From Theocolax elegans (Eukaryota > Arthropoda > Insecta > Hymenoptera > Cerocephalidae), in contig CM047428.1 in NCBI GenBank assembly GCA_026168455.1, forward strand, positions 35,825,255-35,889,254: a stretch of DNA of 64,000 nt, read 5' to 3'. A program made the translations under genes and the position numbers. Shown here in pieces: positions 1 to 12,132 of this stretch. Position 1 is the first letter of the stretch. Each line of letters starts with the position of its first letter. The notes beneath the pieces were generated by a model, which did not search any database, was not told where the DNA came from, and worked only from the letters and a program-made list of their open reading frames with translations.

Positions 1-76
1 ACAGTCGTATCCTCCTGGTGGTAAGAACTCCCACCAACCAATAGCGCGACGTTTTTCACCCGAAGTCGCGAGTTTT

Positions 77-233
77 GAGAACAACAAAAAGTTAAACGTT
101 CGCTACAGGTTATTTCAATATAAAATTTATCGGGCTTTGCGAATAATTTTAATAAAGCATATTGGTTCGCAAAGCCCGATAAATTTTATATTGAAATAAC
201 CTGTAGCGAACGTTTAACTTTTTGTTGTTCTCG
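77..233. mobile_element. Small palindromic MITE-like inverted repeat
   Basis: Two arms of about 73 bp (77-149 and 161-233) are near-perfect reverse complements, starting GAGAACAACAAAAAG and closing CTTTTTGTTGTTCTC, around an AT-rich loop of about 12 bp. There is no coding capacity. It lies just upstream of the decayed gag of gypsy copy G1, so it is probably an insertion in the G1 leader. No clear target-site duplication is visible. It could equally be a hairpin native to the leader. Confidence 0.75.
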
Positions 234-289
234 AACAAGTCGAAGTTGACCGAAAAATCTGTCAGAGACAGTAAGTCACCAAAGGATTC

Positions 290-2089
290 TCGAGCGACGA
301 TGCCCATGGTCGGGGAATCATCCAATCCGTCGAGTCAGCTGATCACATCTGGGTAATTTGTTCGGCCAAGAAATCCGACTCCAGTGCAGAGTGAAGTAGA
401 CGACTTGACTAGGATGAATCATTTGATTACAGATGTCGTTTGAGAGATCGTTGGGGAACAGCTGAAGATCTCATTATCAGCTATCATAGATCAAAAGTTA
501 GCTAATTTAAATGTAGCGCAAAAGTCGGGACCGTAGGGCGAAGAAACCAGTAGGGATTCGAGAGAAAATAGGAAGCGTAGGGTAGAAAGTGATGAGAACG
601 AACTGGAAGTTCGTAATTATCATGAAGTGCGTGACTCGTTGCTAGAACAGTCACGTAAACGAAGAGAATCAATGATCACAATTCGGAAATAGGGAGAGCA
701 TGGCAAGTTGTGGACGGAAATTACTCCTTATTCACAAAACGAGACTCCTCAGAACCAAATAGTGTTACAACCTGTTCAATTAGGGTTTAGCAAAGGGATT
801 GGCCAACGAAGAGCGAGGGGTAGAATAATAGAGTTTAAGATACCGATGCCAGTTCGGAGGAGGAGTTGTGTAAGCCCAGGAGGAAATACCGATAAAAGAC
901 CAGAGATGGGGCGAAGATTCCGATACCGGTGCGCGAGAATCGGATGGTTCCCTCAGTCGTAGGTTAACCAAGAACCGAATGGGCCGGAAAGAGGTAGATT
1001 ATAGAAGAAGGAGTACAGAATGTGTAAAACTGCTTCAAGGTTGGCGCATTCAGTTTTCTGGTGAAAGGAAGGAGGGACCTGAAGAATATCTCGCGCAACT
1101 GGAGGATTGCTTTGAGAGTACGGCTTATTCGGATCGCGAGGTTTTAAGGGCGATTCCTTGTACTTTGTCTAAGATGGCTGTGCGGTGGTACCGGTCGGTA
1201 AAGGACCAGATTAATTTCTGAAAAGAGTTTAAAAAGGCGTTTAGACATCGTTTCCTGGGAATTCTGGACCGTGAGGACATTTTAATGGAATTAAGACGGC
1301 GTACTCAAGCAAAAGACGAAGGGATTGCGGAATATTTATCGTGTAATCTTTCGGAATCTATTACCTGATTATCGTAGAACAATGGAAAATGAGTACGTAG
1401 ACACATTAGATGATATTGAGAAGTGGGAACGTAAATTCGAGAGACAGAAGGAGTTGGATAGTCGCTATGTTCTACCACCGTCGAAAGAGAAAATGATACC
1501 AGAAGCTGCATTTAAAGGAGCCACTACGAAAAGTAAAGTGCCAACGGCGGAGGTGAAGAGTCCGGAGATGGGGAATGTTAAATTCAACTGGAAAGCGAAG
1601 GATGCGACACCAGGATCCAATAGGGATTGGAAGTCGACTCCCAAGAAGGGTGGATCGGAGATAAAACCCTCTTCAGTGGTAATGGCTACTCAGGAGAGGA
1701 AGGCGGAAAAGTTAGCTGATAGACAGGTAACTTATGCCATCGTAGCGGCTTCTCCCCCGTCTCAGAAGAAATATAGCGACATTACGAAGCCGGTAGGCAA
1801 TAGTAGTAGGGAATTCCACGGTCCTTGTTTTAATTGCCAGAGAGTTGTACATCGGAGTGCGGAATGCCCGGATAGAACATGTTTTCGGTGCCGGGAAACG
1901 GGCCATCACATAAAGGATTGCCCGTTGATGAAGGTGCCAAACATTCACTATCAAGTCTGTGACAAAGTGGGCGTCATATTTAAAAATTGTCCGAATTGTA
2001 AGGAATTTCGGAATTTTTTGGGAAACGGGCAAGCAAGAGCACATTCAGGTCTTCTGACTCTCGACAAACATTCAAACGGACCGACATAG
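290..2089 (+). pseudogene. gag: G1 gag pseudogene (Ty3/gypsy capsid + nucleocapsid)
   Basis: Decayed Gag of a Ty3/gypsy LTR retrotransposon. Stop codons break the N-terminal part (290-960). The stretch at 979-1221 reads as a capsid domain (WRIQFSGE, then PEEYLAQLEDC, then RWYRSVKDQ) and ends at a stop. A further shift near 1340 leads to the frame at 1325-2089, which carries two zinc knuckles near 1827-1922: CFNCQRVVHRSAEC and CFRCRETGHHIKDC, both CX2CX4HX4C. These bind RNA during packaging in related elements. The same knuckles and a following CPNC motif occur in gypsy copy G2, so the two are relatives. At least five disabling changes show that the copy is dead. Confidence 0.85.
2020..2061 (+). 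promoter_or_regulatory. G1 gag-pol -1 frameshift site
   Basis: GGGAAAC at 2020-2026 sits in the gag frame as G GGA AAC, the XXXYYYZ form of a -1 slippery heptamer. The frame that opens immediately after a -1 slip runs into pol (2107-2478). A weak hairpin follows: AGAG 2036-2039 with CTCT 2058-2061, and TCAG 2045-2048 with CTGA 2054-2057. The same heptamer occurs at the same junction in G2 and G3. The frame relation is seen directly; function is inferred. Confidence 0.65.
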
Positions 2090-3194
2090 ATCAAGTTATT
2101 AGGGACGTGTCTAATCAGGTGAAGTTAGTCGAGGAAATTATGAGGGACGGGTCTTATCATAGTGCGGAGGGTAATAAACAAAAGCAGGTTAGTACGGAGG
2201 GTGATAGGGAAACTCAGGTTAGTACAGAGGGGGTGCTCCCGGAGGTAGTGAGATTAGATCGCGATTCGGATTCATTTGTTCCTAATCCTAATAGTGAGGT
2301 AGACGTAGGGAAGTCAGATTCGATGATGCGAGTTTTAGAGAAGGTTAGGTCAACTAGGAAATCAATTGATGGTGGCGGGACTCAGGTTAACGAGAAAAGA
2401 TTTAGTAATCGGGAACAGAATTTGGATTATTCAAGATTAAATATCATTAATCAGGGGTTGATATTCTATTGGGGTTAGAATCAACGGAATCTAATGTTAC
2501 GAATTCGGAAATCTTTTCTCGTAACAAAGAGACACCAGATTCATCAATTGAGGAGGGAACTAGACAGGGAATCTCGATGATCAATGCAGATAATCGGAAA
2601 TTTCTTAACGTAGAATTAGGAGGAATTACGTATAAGGCTTTGGTCGATTCCGGGTCTACTTTGTCGTTAGTTGGGTCTAAAATTTCGCAGCGGTACAAGA
2701 GTAGAATTAGAACTAATAATTCGGTACTTAGAAATTTTAGTGGTGGTACAGTTAGTGCAGTGGGGACAATCGACATCATGTTAGAAGTTGACGGTCAGGT
2801 GGGCCAAATCCATTGGAACGTAGTCAGTGATTTAGACACTGACATGTTACTTGGGATGGATTTTGGCAAGACCTTTGATTTCGATGTTCGATTGGGACGG
2901 AATCGATGGAGAGTAAGCGAAGGGAAATGGAGAACATTCGACGATAATGCTGAAATGCAGTCGTCGAATATCCATGGTGAGTACTCTGGTATATCCGAAT
3001 TGCAGGATAAGAAGAGGGCCCGAGTACAAGAATTGGTGCAAAGGCTGATTCCTGAGTATAACCCAAAGAAGTTGGGGATGACTGATTGGACGGAGCATTC
3101 TATTGACGTACAGAATGCCTCCCCAGTCAAGCATCGCACGAGGAGGATGTCTCCCAAGATGCTCAGGAAGAAGTTAAGAAAACGTTGCGGTTAG
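2090..3194 (+). pseudogene. pol: G1 pol pseudogene, linker and protease
   Basis: Start of pol in the -1 frame (to a stop at 2476), continuing in another frame from about 2469. The protease core reads ALVDSGSTLSLVG near 2637-2675, with the retroviral-type aspartic DSG triad. It is followed by a typical gypsy tether (LGMDFGKTFDFDV) and the N-terminal edge of reverse transcriptase. Three frames are needed over 1.1 kb, so the copy is non-functional. In G2 the matching protease motif is altered to DPGA, so G1 keeps the more canonical active site. Confidence 0.8.
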
Positions 3195-4371
3195 GTGTTA
3201 TTGAGAGATCAGCCAGTGATTGAAGTAGTGCACCAGTTTTTGTCCGCAAATCCGATGGTTCCATTCGATTCTGTATCGATTATCGGGACCTTAATGCGGT
3301 AACCAAACGAGATGCATATCCTTTGCCTCAAATAGATTCGATCCTGGATAAGATACGGAGAGCGAAATTCATAAGTAAGATCGACTTGAAGCAGGCTTAC
3401 TTCCAAGTTAAGATGACGTCTGCTAGTCGGAGGTATACTGCGTTTTCCGTGCCGGGATTGGGTCTATGGCAATTTAGAAGGATGCCGTTTGGCCTCACCA
3501 ATGCTCCAATGACCTTTCAAAGGTTAATTGATGCAATATTTGGGCCTGAGTTTGAACCATTCGTGTTTGGGTATCTTGACGATATCATCGTGGTGACTGA
3601 ATCGTTCGAGGATCATTTGTAATACCTAGAACTAGTTCTTAAAAAGTTGTTAGATGCTGGATTGACTATGAATAGAGACAAATGCGAATTTTGTTGTAGT
3701 AGGGTCACGTATTTAGGGTTTATCTTAGATAAGGATGGACTTAGAACAGATTCAGATAAGCTAGCTCCGGCGGTTAACCATCCAGTACCTGCAACGATTA
3801 AGAAATTGAGAAGGTTCTTTGGTATGGTAGCGTGGTACTCGAGGTTTATTGAGGACGAGGCTAGAATAAAGATACCGTTAGTGAGGCTATTGCGTAAAGG
3901 ACAGGAATGGACATGGGGAGAGGAGCAGCAAGCTCCTTTCAATGAATTGAAACAAGTCTTGACTGCCGCTCCTGTTCTTACTAGACCTGATTTCGGCAGA
4001 TCGTTCAAGGTTTAGTGCGACGCTAGCAACTTTGCCTTGGGGGCTGTGCTGACACAGGATCAGGAGGACGGAGAACATTCCATCGTCTATATTAGTAGGG
4101 TCTTAACTGCTGCAGAGCGAAATTATACAACCACTGAAAAGGAGTGTTGGCATTGCTCTGGGCCAATCAAGAAGTTGAGGCCGTATCTTGAGGGTTACAA
4201 GTTTACGGCAATTGCGGATCACAGTGCTCTTAGGTTGCTGAGAATTTGAAAGAGCCGACGGGTAGACTTGCTCGTTGGGCCCTGGAGATGCAGCAATGGG
4301 ATTTTGAGATAATTCATCGGAAAGGAGGCTTGAATAAAGTCCCAGATGTTATCTCAAGGTTGTACGAATAG
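3195..4371 (+). pseudogene. pol: G1 reverse transcriptase and RNase H, broken
   Basis: Reverse transcriptase fragments in several frames. RFCIDYRDLN lies near 3267, SKIDLKQAYFQV near 3370, and the catalytic box FGYLDDIIVV near 3565. A stop follows EDHL at 3620. The connection (LRRFFGMVAWYSRFI) and RNase H (ALGAVLTQDQEDGEH, TTEKEC) follow, with an in-frame stop at 4013. Family knowledge: this enzyme copies element RNA and degrades the hybrid. The 3' part (3785-4371) is directly duplicated downstream. The reading frame is closed by many stops. Confidence 0.85.
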
Positions 4372-4957
4372 GTACCTGCAACGATTTAAGAAATTGAGAA
4401 GGTTCTTTGGTATGGTAGCGTGGTACTCGAGGTTTATTGAGGACGAGGTAGAATAAAGATACCGTTAGTGAGGCTATTGCGTAAAGGACAGGAATGGACA
4501 TGGGGAGAGGAGCAGCAAGCTCCTTTCAATGAATTGAAACAAGTCTTGACTGCCGCTCCTGTTCTTACTAGACCTGATTTCGGCAGATCGTTCAAGGTTT
4601 AGTGCGACGCTAGCAACTTTGCCTTGGGGGCTGTGCTGACACAGGATCAGGAGGACGGAGAACATTCCATCGTCTATATTAGTAGGGTCTTAACTGCTGC
4701 AGAGCGAAATTATACAACCACTGAAAAGGAGTGTTTGGCATTGCTCTGGGCAATCAAGAAGTTGAGGCCGTATCTTGAGGGTTACAAGTTTACGGCAATT
4801 GCGGATCACAGTGCTCTTAGGTTGCTGAGAAATTTGAAAGAGCCGACGGGTAGACTTGCTCGTTGGGCCCTGGAGATGCAGCAATGGGATTTTGAGATAA
4901 TTCATAGGAAAGGAGGCTTGAATAAAGTCCCAGATGTTATCTCAAGGTTGTACGAGT
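3785..4957 (+). repeat. 587-bp tandem duplication inside G1 pol
   Basis: The segment starting GTACCTGCAACGATT at 3785 recurs at 4372, spacing 587 bp, and stays nearly identical to about 4957. Both copies hold the RT connection and RNase H region, including the same internal stop. Small indels distinguish them (for example one base lost in GAGGCTAGAATAA in copy 2). The shared stop shows the duplication arose after the copy had already decayed. Confidence 0.93.
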
Positions 4958-5918
4958 CTGAAGAAAATGTGGTAGCTACCTTTAAAGAGATTGGAGATCC
5001 GTGGTATCTCAACATGCTGAGCAATGTTCAGCAGTTCCCTGATAGATATCAGCAATAGAAAGTGGAAGATGGAATGTTGTATAGATTCCGGAACGAACCA
5101 CTGTTAGACCCAGTGGCCAATAGAGAAGAGTCCTGGAAATTGATGGTTCCAGAAGAGCAAGGTGATCGGGTCATGAGTGATGCCCATTGCGTTACCTCCG
5201 CAGGTTATTTAGGGGTTGAAAAGACATACGATAAGGTCGCTAGGAAGTATTTCTGGAGAGGAATGTGGTACGACATTCATAAATTTATAGTAGGGTGTGA
5301 AACTTGTCAAAAGTACAACGTTTCTCAATCAGGGCCTCAGGGACTGATGAGTAGTAGGGTAGTAGAGAAACCGTGGGTTGTCGTTGCGGCGGATATGATG
5401 GAGTTTCCGGCCAGTAAAAATCAATGCAAATATCTGCTGGTATTTCAGGATTCATTTATTCGCTGAATAGAGTTAAAACCATTGAGATCTGCTAATGGTA
5501 AAGCGGTAGCGAGGAGTTAGTTTTGTTTCGTTGGGAAACTCCAGAATATTTGCTTACGGATAATGGTAAGGAGTTCGATAACAAATATCTGAACGATGTT
5601 TTAGTAGGATATGGGGTAGCATATCACTACGCCTCCTTACCATCCGCAAGCGAATCCTGTCGAACGTAGCAATCGCACGCTTAAAACGATGATTGCAACG
5701 TTTGTTGAAGCGGATCATCGGACTTGGGATCAACATCTTCATGAATTCCGACACGCTTTAAATACGGCAATTCAATCGTCGATCCGTGTGTCACCAGCGT
5801 TTTTAAATTACGGGAGACACCCAAAACCAGTAAAGAGTTTACGTAGGGAGGTTGAGAAACCACAACCAATTAGTAGGGTTGATATGATTCTGTGTGGGCT
5901 GATAGGGCTCGTACGTTA
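4958..5918 (+). pseudogene. pol: G1 integrase pseudogene, 5' part
   Basis: End of RNase H, then the integrase HHCC zinc-binding region (LGVEKTYDKVARKYF, then CETCQKYNVSQSGPQG) near 5210-5345. The core follows: AADMMEF supplies the first catalytic Asp, ETPEYLLTDNGKEFD near 5540-5580 the second, and ANPVERSNRTLKTMI near 5650 the Glu. Frames shift near 5465, 5520 and 5630. After RRHPKPVKSL-like sequence the C-terminal part is interrupted at 5928 by hairpin element A1 and resumes at 8112. Confidence 0.85.
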
Positions 5919-5927
5919 GATATAGTG

Positions 5928-8111
5928 ACCCCGTTGAAAAAGTTCCTATTGATTCAGTATTGATTCTGTGATGAAATCATTATGGAATTAATAAATAATA
6001 GCTACTGATATTGATCAAAATCAATACTGACTCAGTAGTAAGTTCTCACCAAAACGCAAAACTGATTTCTTACTGAATTAGTACAAAATCAGTAATGAAT
6101 CAATGTTGTATCATTATGGAATCAGTACTATATCAATTTTGAAATTATTCAATTGAAGAAGGGCAATGTGCCCTTAAAAATTCAATATTATTCAGAATCA
6201 GTGTCAAATCAATACCCAGTTAAAAAAATTCACGCTGATTCAATACTGATTTCTCTAAAAAATAAATGAAATAAATTTTTTTAGATAATTCTCTAAAAAA
6301 AATTAGGTAAAAACAAATAAAATTCTCAAAAAAACATAAAATAAATAAAAAAAAGTATTACACAGTTTTCTGTTTATGTTAATTATTCACCCATCCACTT
6401 ATTAACCGCGGTCAATGCTGCTTAACTTTCTATCATTATCTATCATTTCTCAGTCTATTCTCAATGGTACATTCACAAACAGTTACAAAGATAATAAAAA
6501 CATATTTGTAGACATTTCAAAAAACCCAATTAGAATTTATTTTAATGGTATTAATTTTAATGGAATAAACATATTTTTAAACAAATATATAGTAATATAT
6601 TGCAGCAATTTCATATTAATTGTAACTAGGCTTTTTATAAATATGTTTTCATTATCTTATTGTAACTGTTTGTGAATGTAGCAGATAGAAGATAGTAAAT
6701 CATGCAATAGAAAATACTAAAATCAGTATGGAAGTAATAACATCTCTTTAAGGTTATATTATTTAACATTTCAAGTACATATATTTCATTAATCCAATTG
6801 TTAAATATCTAAAAGACCTTCTACAAAGGTGTAAAAATTCGAAAGTATGATGCAATTTCGATTACAATTTAGCAATTCTTATCTTACTTTATACAAACTT
6901 ACTGCAACAGAAAATACTGAAATCAAAATGAAATCATCAAGTTTTCTGATGAAAAATTTAGCTGTACATTTACTCAAAAAGTATTACACAAAATTTATTT
7001 CATAATTGTTAGCCCTGGCGTATCTTACATCAATAAATAAACAATATAATATTAATAATAATACTCTTTTGTGCATATTAATTTCTCCATATGTATTAAA
7101 ACGTAAATATCTCTTTTTTATTGGTTTAAAATTACTTTTTGTATTTTAGTTTAAACCAATAAAACAGAGATATTTACGTTTTAATACATTATGGAGAAAT
7201 TAACATCGTACAAATGAATGAATATTACTTCCATACTGAATTTAGTATTTTCTATTGCATGATTTACTATCTTCTATCTGCTACATTCACAACAGTTACA
7301 ATAAGATAATGAAAACATATTTGTAGACGTTTCAAAAAGCCTAGTTACAATTAATATGAAATTGCTGCAATATATTACTAAATATATATTGTTCTTCTAA
7401 TATGGTACCGATATGTACATTAAAATTTTAACTTGTATGAAATTGTCCATATTTTTAAAAATATGTTTATTCCTATAAATTAATACCATTAAAATAAATT
7501 CTAATTGGGTTTTTTGAAATGTCTACAAATATGTTTTTATTATCTTTGTAACTGTTTGTGAATGTAGCATAGAGAATAGACTGAGAAATGATAGATAATG
7601 AAAGTTAAGCAGCATTGACCGCGGTTAATAAGTAGATGGGTGAATAACTAACATAAACAGAAAAATGTGTGATACTTTTTTTTATTTATTTTATGTTTTT
7701 TTGACAATTTTATTTGTTTTTACCTAATTTTTTTTAGAGAATTATCTAAAAAAATTTATTTCATTTATTTTTTAGAGAAATCAGTATTGAATCAGCGTGA
7801 ATTTTTTTAACTGGGTATTGATTTGACACTGATTCTGAATTGAGTGAATACTGAATTTTTAAGGGCACATTGCCCTTCTTCAATTCAATAATTTCAAAAT
7901 TGATATAGTACTGATTCCATAATGATACAACATTGATTCATTACTGATTTTGTACTAATTCAGTAAGTAATCAGTTTTGCATTTTGGTGAGAACTTACTA
8001 CTGAGTCAGTATTGATTTTGATCAATATCAGTAGCTATTATTTATTAATTCCATAATGATTTCATCACAGAATCAATACTGAATCAATAGGAACTTTTTC
8101 AACGGGGGAGG
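5928..8111. mobile_element. Hairpin element A1 inserted in G1 integrase
   Basis: A 2.2-kb palindromic element. The left end ACCCCGTTGAAAAAGTTCC is answered by GGAACTTTTTCAACGGGGG on the right, and the arms pair almost throughout, meeting near 7130 (TTTATTGG...CCAATAAA). Dense subterminal copies of TGATTCAGTATTGATTC-like motifs occur. GATATAGTG (5919-5927) and GATATAGTA (8112-8120) flank it, a 9-bp target duplication with one mismatch. Removing one copy restores the integrase frame (Asp-Ile-Val). No transposase is recognisable, so this is a non-autonomous element. Related sequence lies at 62078-62118 and 63489-64000. Confidence 0.9.
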
Positions 8112-8423
8112 GATATAGTAACTAAAAATTTAGAGAAATCGAGGGAGAAACAAGCTAGGGTCTATAACCCGGGTCGGAAGGATATCAGATTTTTAGTAGG
8201 GTATAAAGTTTTAGTTACGACGCATTTCCAATCACATGGAGGGAATGAGTTCTCAGCAAAGCTGGTTCCCAAATTTGAAGGTCCTTTCACTATTATCAAG
8301 GTTAAATCCCCTAATACTTATTTATTGGATATGAGATCAAAATCGAAGGGTCGAGTTAATAAAGTACACGTGTCGGATTTGAAGAGGTATATTCCACCAC
8401 GTAGTAGTCGGGAAAATAGGTGA
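8112..8423 (+). pseudogene. pol: G1 integrase C-terminal part
   Basis: An open frame from the target duplication to a TGA at 8421. It reads as the integrase C-terminal domain: KQARVYNPGRKDIRFLVGYK, then KLVPKFEGPFTIIKVKSP, then NTYLLDM and HVSDLKRYIPP. This SH3-like tail binds DNA in gypsy integrases. It joins in frame to 5918 once A1 and one target copy are ignored. The stretch is intact although the upstream domains are not. Confidence 0.85.
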
Positions 8424-8523
8424 CTTCATAGCGTCAGTAAGGGTCGAAGATGGAAGATTGAAAAGGAAGAATCATCTCGGTGTATCATGTGAGTAAACTT
8501 AGACATTAAGAGGTAAGTCATAG

Positions 8524-9005
8524 TTTAGGGGGGGGGCAATGTGATGGTGTCATCACCAAGGGGCACCTAAAAAGGAATGTAAATATTACCCTGGTCGTGC
8601 GGTAGTTGAGACAATGATAACTTATGCAAATGAGTTGTCATTTTTGAGATTAGTAAGGACTATACGGTAGCGGGGGCACCAGTGACATGTAATTACATGG
8701 AGATAAGTCAAATAATGACCTATCTCCCGCAGGTGACACGAGAGAGATAGGAACATAGGACAACAAGTGGTAAAAGGATAGATTGTTTAAATTTTCGGTT
8801 ACGGAGGGTAGTTTCCGGAAAAGAGATAGTCTAGCATCAGTACTCAAGTAGAGAAATCGCGTTTTTTTTGTAGTATAGTCTAGTATCAATAGTCATCGTG
8901 AGAGCAGTTATATTTCCGGAGAGTATTATTTTTAGCAGCCATTTTTAATTAAATCAATTGTACGCGGATTAATTGTGAAATAATTGATTCCTGTATAGAA
9001 TTATC
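8524..9005 (+). mobile_element. G1 polypurine tract and 3' LTR fragment
   Basis: A G-run (TTTAGGGGGGGGG, 8524-8536) sits directly before TGTGATGGTGTCATCACC at 8540, the expected polypurine tract followed by a TG-initiated LTR. The LTR's own end cannot be set because no 5' LTR lies in the window. The part at about 8599-8830 resembles 12540-12790 (GACAATGATAACKTAT, then AGTTGTCATTTTT), which suggests a related LTR there. The boundary at 9005 is set by the next MITE only. Confidence 0.6.
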
Positions 9006-9151
9006 AACCTTTAGATTGCCGGCATGGCTCATATGTGAGCCACCTGTGACCTTGACAACTACTCTAGAGATATGACGTGCTTTTGTGTATAAATTTAGCA
9101 CATCAAAAATGTCAATTTATAAGGCAAAAATGCCGGCAGTCTAAAGGTTAA
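9005..9151. mobile_element. piggyBac-like MITE (TTAA flank)
   Basis: The 139-bp unit 9009-9147 begins CCTTTAGATTGCCGGCAT and ends ATGCCGGCAGTCTAAAGG, an 18-bp inverted repeat with one mismatch. TTAA follows on the right (9148-9151) and TCAA precedes on the left, fitting a decayed TTAA target duplication. TTAA targets are characteristic of piggyBac. It contains no ORF. A similar terminus (GCAGTCAAAAGGTTAA) occurs at 15198-15213. Confidence 0.65.
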
Positions 9152-9815
9152 GGAGAGGATATCGTGTATGTCAAGATATTGTTTATTATTATTTTTTTTG
9201 GAATCAATTTAGTAGATTTTCCAGCGGATTGGTAAGCAATCATATTAGTATTGTGGCGTCCGTTAGATCTAGTAAATTACTTGTTGGTCAAACGTGGTTC
9301 CGGTTTTCGAGAGTGTTAGTGATTTTCGATCGTTGGGTTTGTATGGTTTATTTATTAATTGTGTCGCGTTACGTTGGGTTTTTCGCGCGTTATTAATAAA
9401 TAATAGTTTTCCGAAAATCTCACTCGTGGTAGTGGTGACAGTGGGTTCTGTAAGGAATCCGCTTATTAATTTATTTATGCCAACTAGAAATTATTGCAGA
9501 TTACAGTGGAAACCAGTCCACTGTAAATTCAACGGAATCTCCTTTGAGAGAGTCGGTCATGCAGGGTTACATTATTCAGTATTAAATATTTTCGGCGTTT
9601 CCACCGGGAAACGGTTAAACATTTTGACCGAAAATTTGGTAACATCAAAAATTTTATCAAAATTTTAAACACGTAATTCAATAAAACTTTTCTTTTGAAC
9701 GTATTTGTTTCTTTATACGTTTTAAGGATATAAAACAATCCTCGGAAATCTGTAGATAACGTTACATAACATGAACTATTTTTATCTAAAATATAAAAAG
9801 ATCATTAATAATCAA
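9152..9815. other. No gene seen; one short hairpin
   Basis: AT-rich sequence with no supported gene. TTACAGTGG (9501-9509) and CCACTGTAA (9518-9526) form a perfect 9-bp stem with an 8-base loop. Part of this stretch may still belong to the G1 LTR, whose end is unknown. The 124-codon open frame at 9294-9668 starts with a non-ATG codon and shows no recognisable domain. Confidence 0.5.
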
Positions 9816-9824
9816 ATTATTTTT

Positions 9825-10949
9825 ACCCGGTCAAAAAAAAAATAACTGAAAATTTAACTAAAAAATTTACTTAAAAATTTAGTTAAAAAGGTAGCTATTA
9901 TCAGTTAAATTTTCAATTACAAGGATTCAAATTTTTTAGAATAATATTTAATTAAAAATTTGATTATTATTAGCTATATTTTTAACTGAATATTTAAGTA
10001 AATGTTTTGTTGCCCTTAAAACAAAAATGCAGTTGAAAATTCAGTTAATTAAATATTTAATTGAAAATGTAACTATTATTAAACAAATTTTTAATTATAT
10101 AATTTGGTTATTATTAGCTATATTTTTAACTGAATATGTAACTAACTATTTAGTTGCACTGGAAACAAAAATATAGTTAAAAATTTAATTAATACACCAT
10201 TTACGAAATTTAATTATTATCACCGGAATATTTAATTAAGTATTAAATTGAAGATGCTAACGTTGTGACAACGTTGTGGCGACGTTATTTTAGCCACTTT
10301 CCAACGTTATGAAAGTTGCCACGTGGGAAATGTTCGTTACTCTTCAACGTTACTTATAGACGTTGTTTGAACGTTGGTTTCCACCCATCACGGCAATTTA
10401 CAAAATATTAGCGGAAATTTCCCACGTTACAGCAACGTTTCTCCAACTTTGCCGCACTTTCATAACAACTTTGGAATGTTGTTAAAATAACATCGCCACA
10501 ACGTTGTCACAACGTTGGCATCTTCAATTTAATACTTAATTAAATATTCCGGTGATAATAATTAAATTTTGTAAACGGTGTATTAATTAAATTTTTAACT
10601 ATATTTTTGTTTCCAGTGCAACTAAATAGTTATTTAAATATTCAGTTAAAAATATAGCTAATAATAACCAAATTATATAATTAAAAATTTGTTTAATAAT
10701 AGTTACATTTTAAATTAAATATTTAATTAACTGAATTTTCAACTGCATTTTTGTTTTAAGGGCAACAAAACATTTACGTAAATATTCAGTTAAAAATATA
10801 GCTAATAATAATCAAATTTTTAATTAAATATTATTCTGAAAAATTTGAATCCTTGTAATTGAAAATTTAACGGATAATAGCTACCTTTTTAACTAAATTT
10901 TTAAGTAAATTTTTTAGTTAAATTTTCAGTTATTTTTTTTCGACTGGGT
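9825..10949. mobile_element. Hairpin element B1
   Basis: Long inverted-repeat element ending ACCCGGTCAAAAAAAA on the left and TTTTTTTTCGACTGGGT on the right. The arms are full of TTAACTGAAAATT- and TTTAACTAAATTTTTAAG-like motifs. ATTATTTTT (9816-9824) and ATAATTTTT (10950-10958) are a 9-bp target duplication with one mismatch. A CAACGTTG-rich core (10250-10530) is itself an inverted repeat and resembles family E. The same composite recurs at 60657-62077. No transposase is encoded. Confidence 0.85.
10250..10530. repeat. CAACGTTG-rich core of B1 (family E)
   Basis: Inverted repeat with arms starting GATGCTAACGTTGTGACAAC and closing GTTGTCACAACGTTGGCATC. Inside are many AACGTT palindromes and the mirrored words CCACGTGGGAAA and TTTCCCACGTTA. 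It matches 60958-61650 and the left half at 16613-16785, so it is a separate family that has been carried inside B. Confidence 0.75.
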
Positions 10950-10958
10950 ATAATTTTT

Positions 10959-12132
10959 GCATTTAATTAGAAACAGGCGTGTGATTAAACGAAAGTTTTT
11001 TATTCTAACTAAAAACATTTACTTAAAAAAATACGTAATAAATTAGATAATTAAAGTCAAGGATGTCAACCTGCAATAAATATGTAAATGTTAAGAGTAA
11101 ATTGCAATGTAATAAAATAAAATCTGTTAGTTATTTCGTATAAAAGTTTCCTACTTTACGACAGTTTCTTATTAAAAATAATACAATGCATAAAATTACA
11201 TCGACTAATTAAATTACTATTACTGGAAGGCTCAGTTTCTTCCTGTAACAATAAAATACTATTACTTTCAGGAGAACGTATTTCTTTTATAATAATTTGA
11301 TCTTTATTGTTTCTGTCATTCCCAACTAGCCATTGGAGAAGTCAGAATCAGTCACAATCTCAGCGTTTAAGATAAGATTATCACGTCTTGCATAGGTTTA
11401 ATTTTTTTTTCATTTTGTATCTGGACGTCAGATTACCTTTTTACATTTTTACTCTTTTTACCATTTTCATCGTTAATAAAAGAGATATAAAAGTTTTCAA
11501 ATTTCAATCTAACTCCTACTGGCTTTATTAATTTTTTAATAGAATCACAAGTTAAAATAATAAAGCTTTTTCATCTATACGATTCTCTATGCAAAAATAA
11601 GATATTTTATTTATAAACAATCATTTGCTTTTCATTTTATTAAATAAAAGTTACATATACACACACAAATTTTGATTAAAGAAGTTAAAGTCTATTGTTT
11701 TTTTTAGTACCGAATAAGTAAATTGCTGTTTTAACAATAATTTACGCGTAGTCATTTTGAACATTATTTTAAATATAAAAAATTATTTTAAAGAAACCTT
11801 TTATTATATATATTTAGTTGATCACGAAATTAATAGTTTTTTATTGCAAATAATAATACTGAATTAAATGTAATTTTTTATAATTAGCTAGTATTATTTT
11901 AAAATAAAAGATAAACTTAACATTTCCAATAAACCGCATTTCCCACTCACAAAAACGATAGATACTACCGTTTTGAATGTCAGGTCATAAATACGTTAAT
12001 ATTGTTTTTTTATTTTTCCCCGTGTGGCAAAACATCAGTCAGAAATATTTCCAGGTTAATGAAACTTAAATAATTTGTGGTTCTTGGGATACTGTTTTTT
12101 CTCAAAGCATAGGCAATTTTTTAAACGTCATT
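10959..12132. other. AT-rich stretch without recognisable features
   Basis: No supported ORF, RNA gene or repeat family was found. The sequence is AT-rich with homopolymer runs and short microsatellite-like tracts such as ACATATACACACACA near 11651-11666. Confidence 0.5.
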
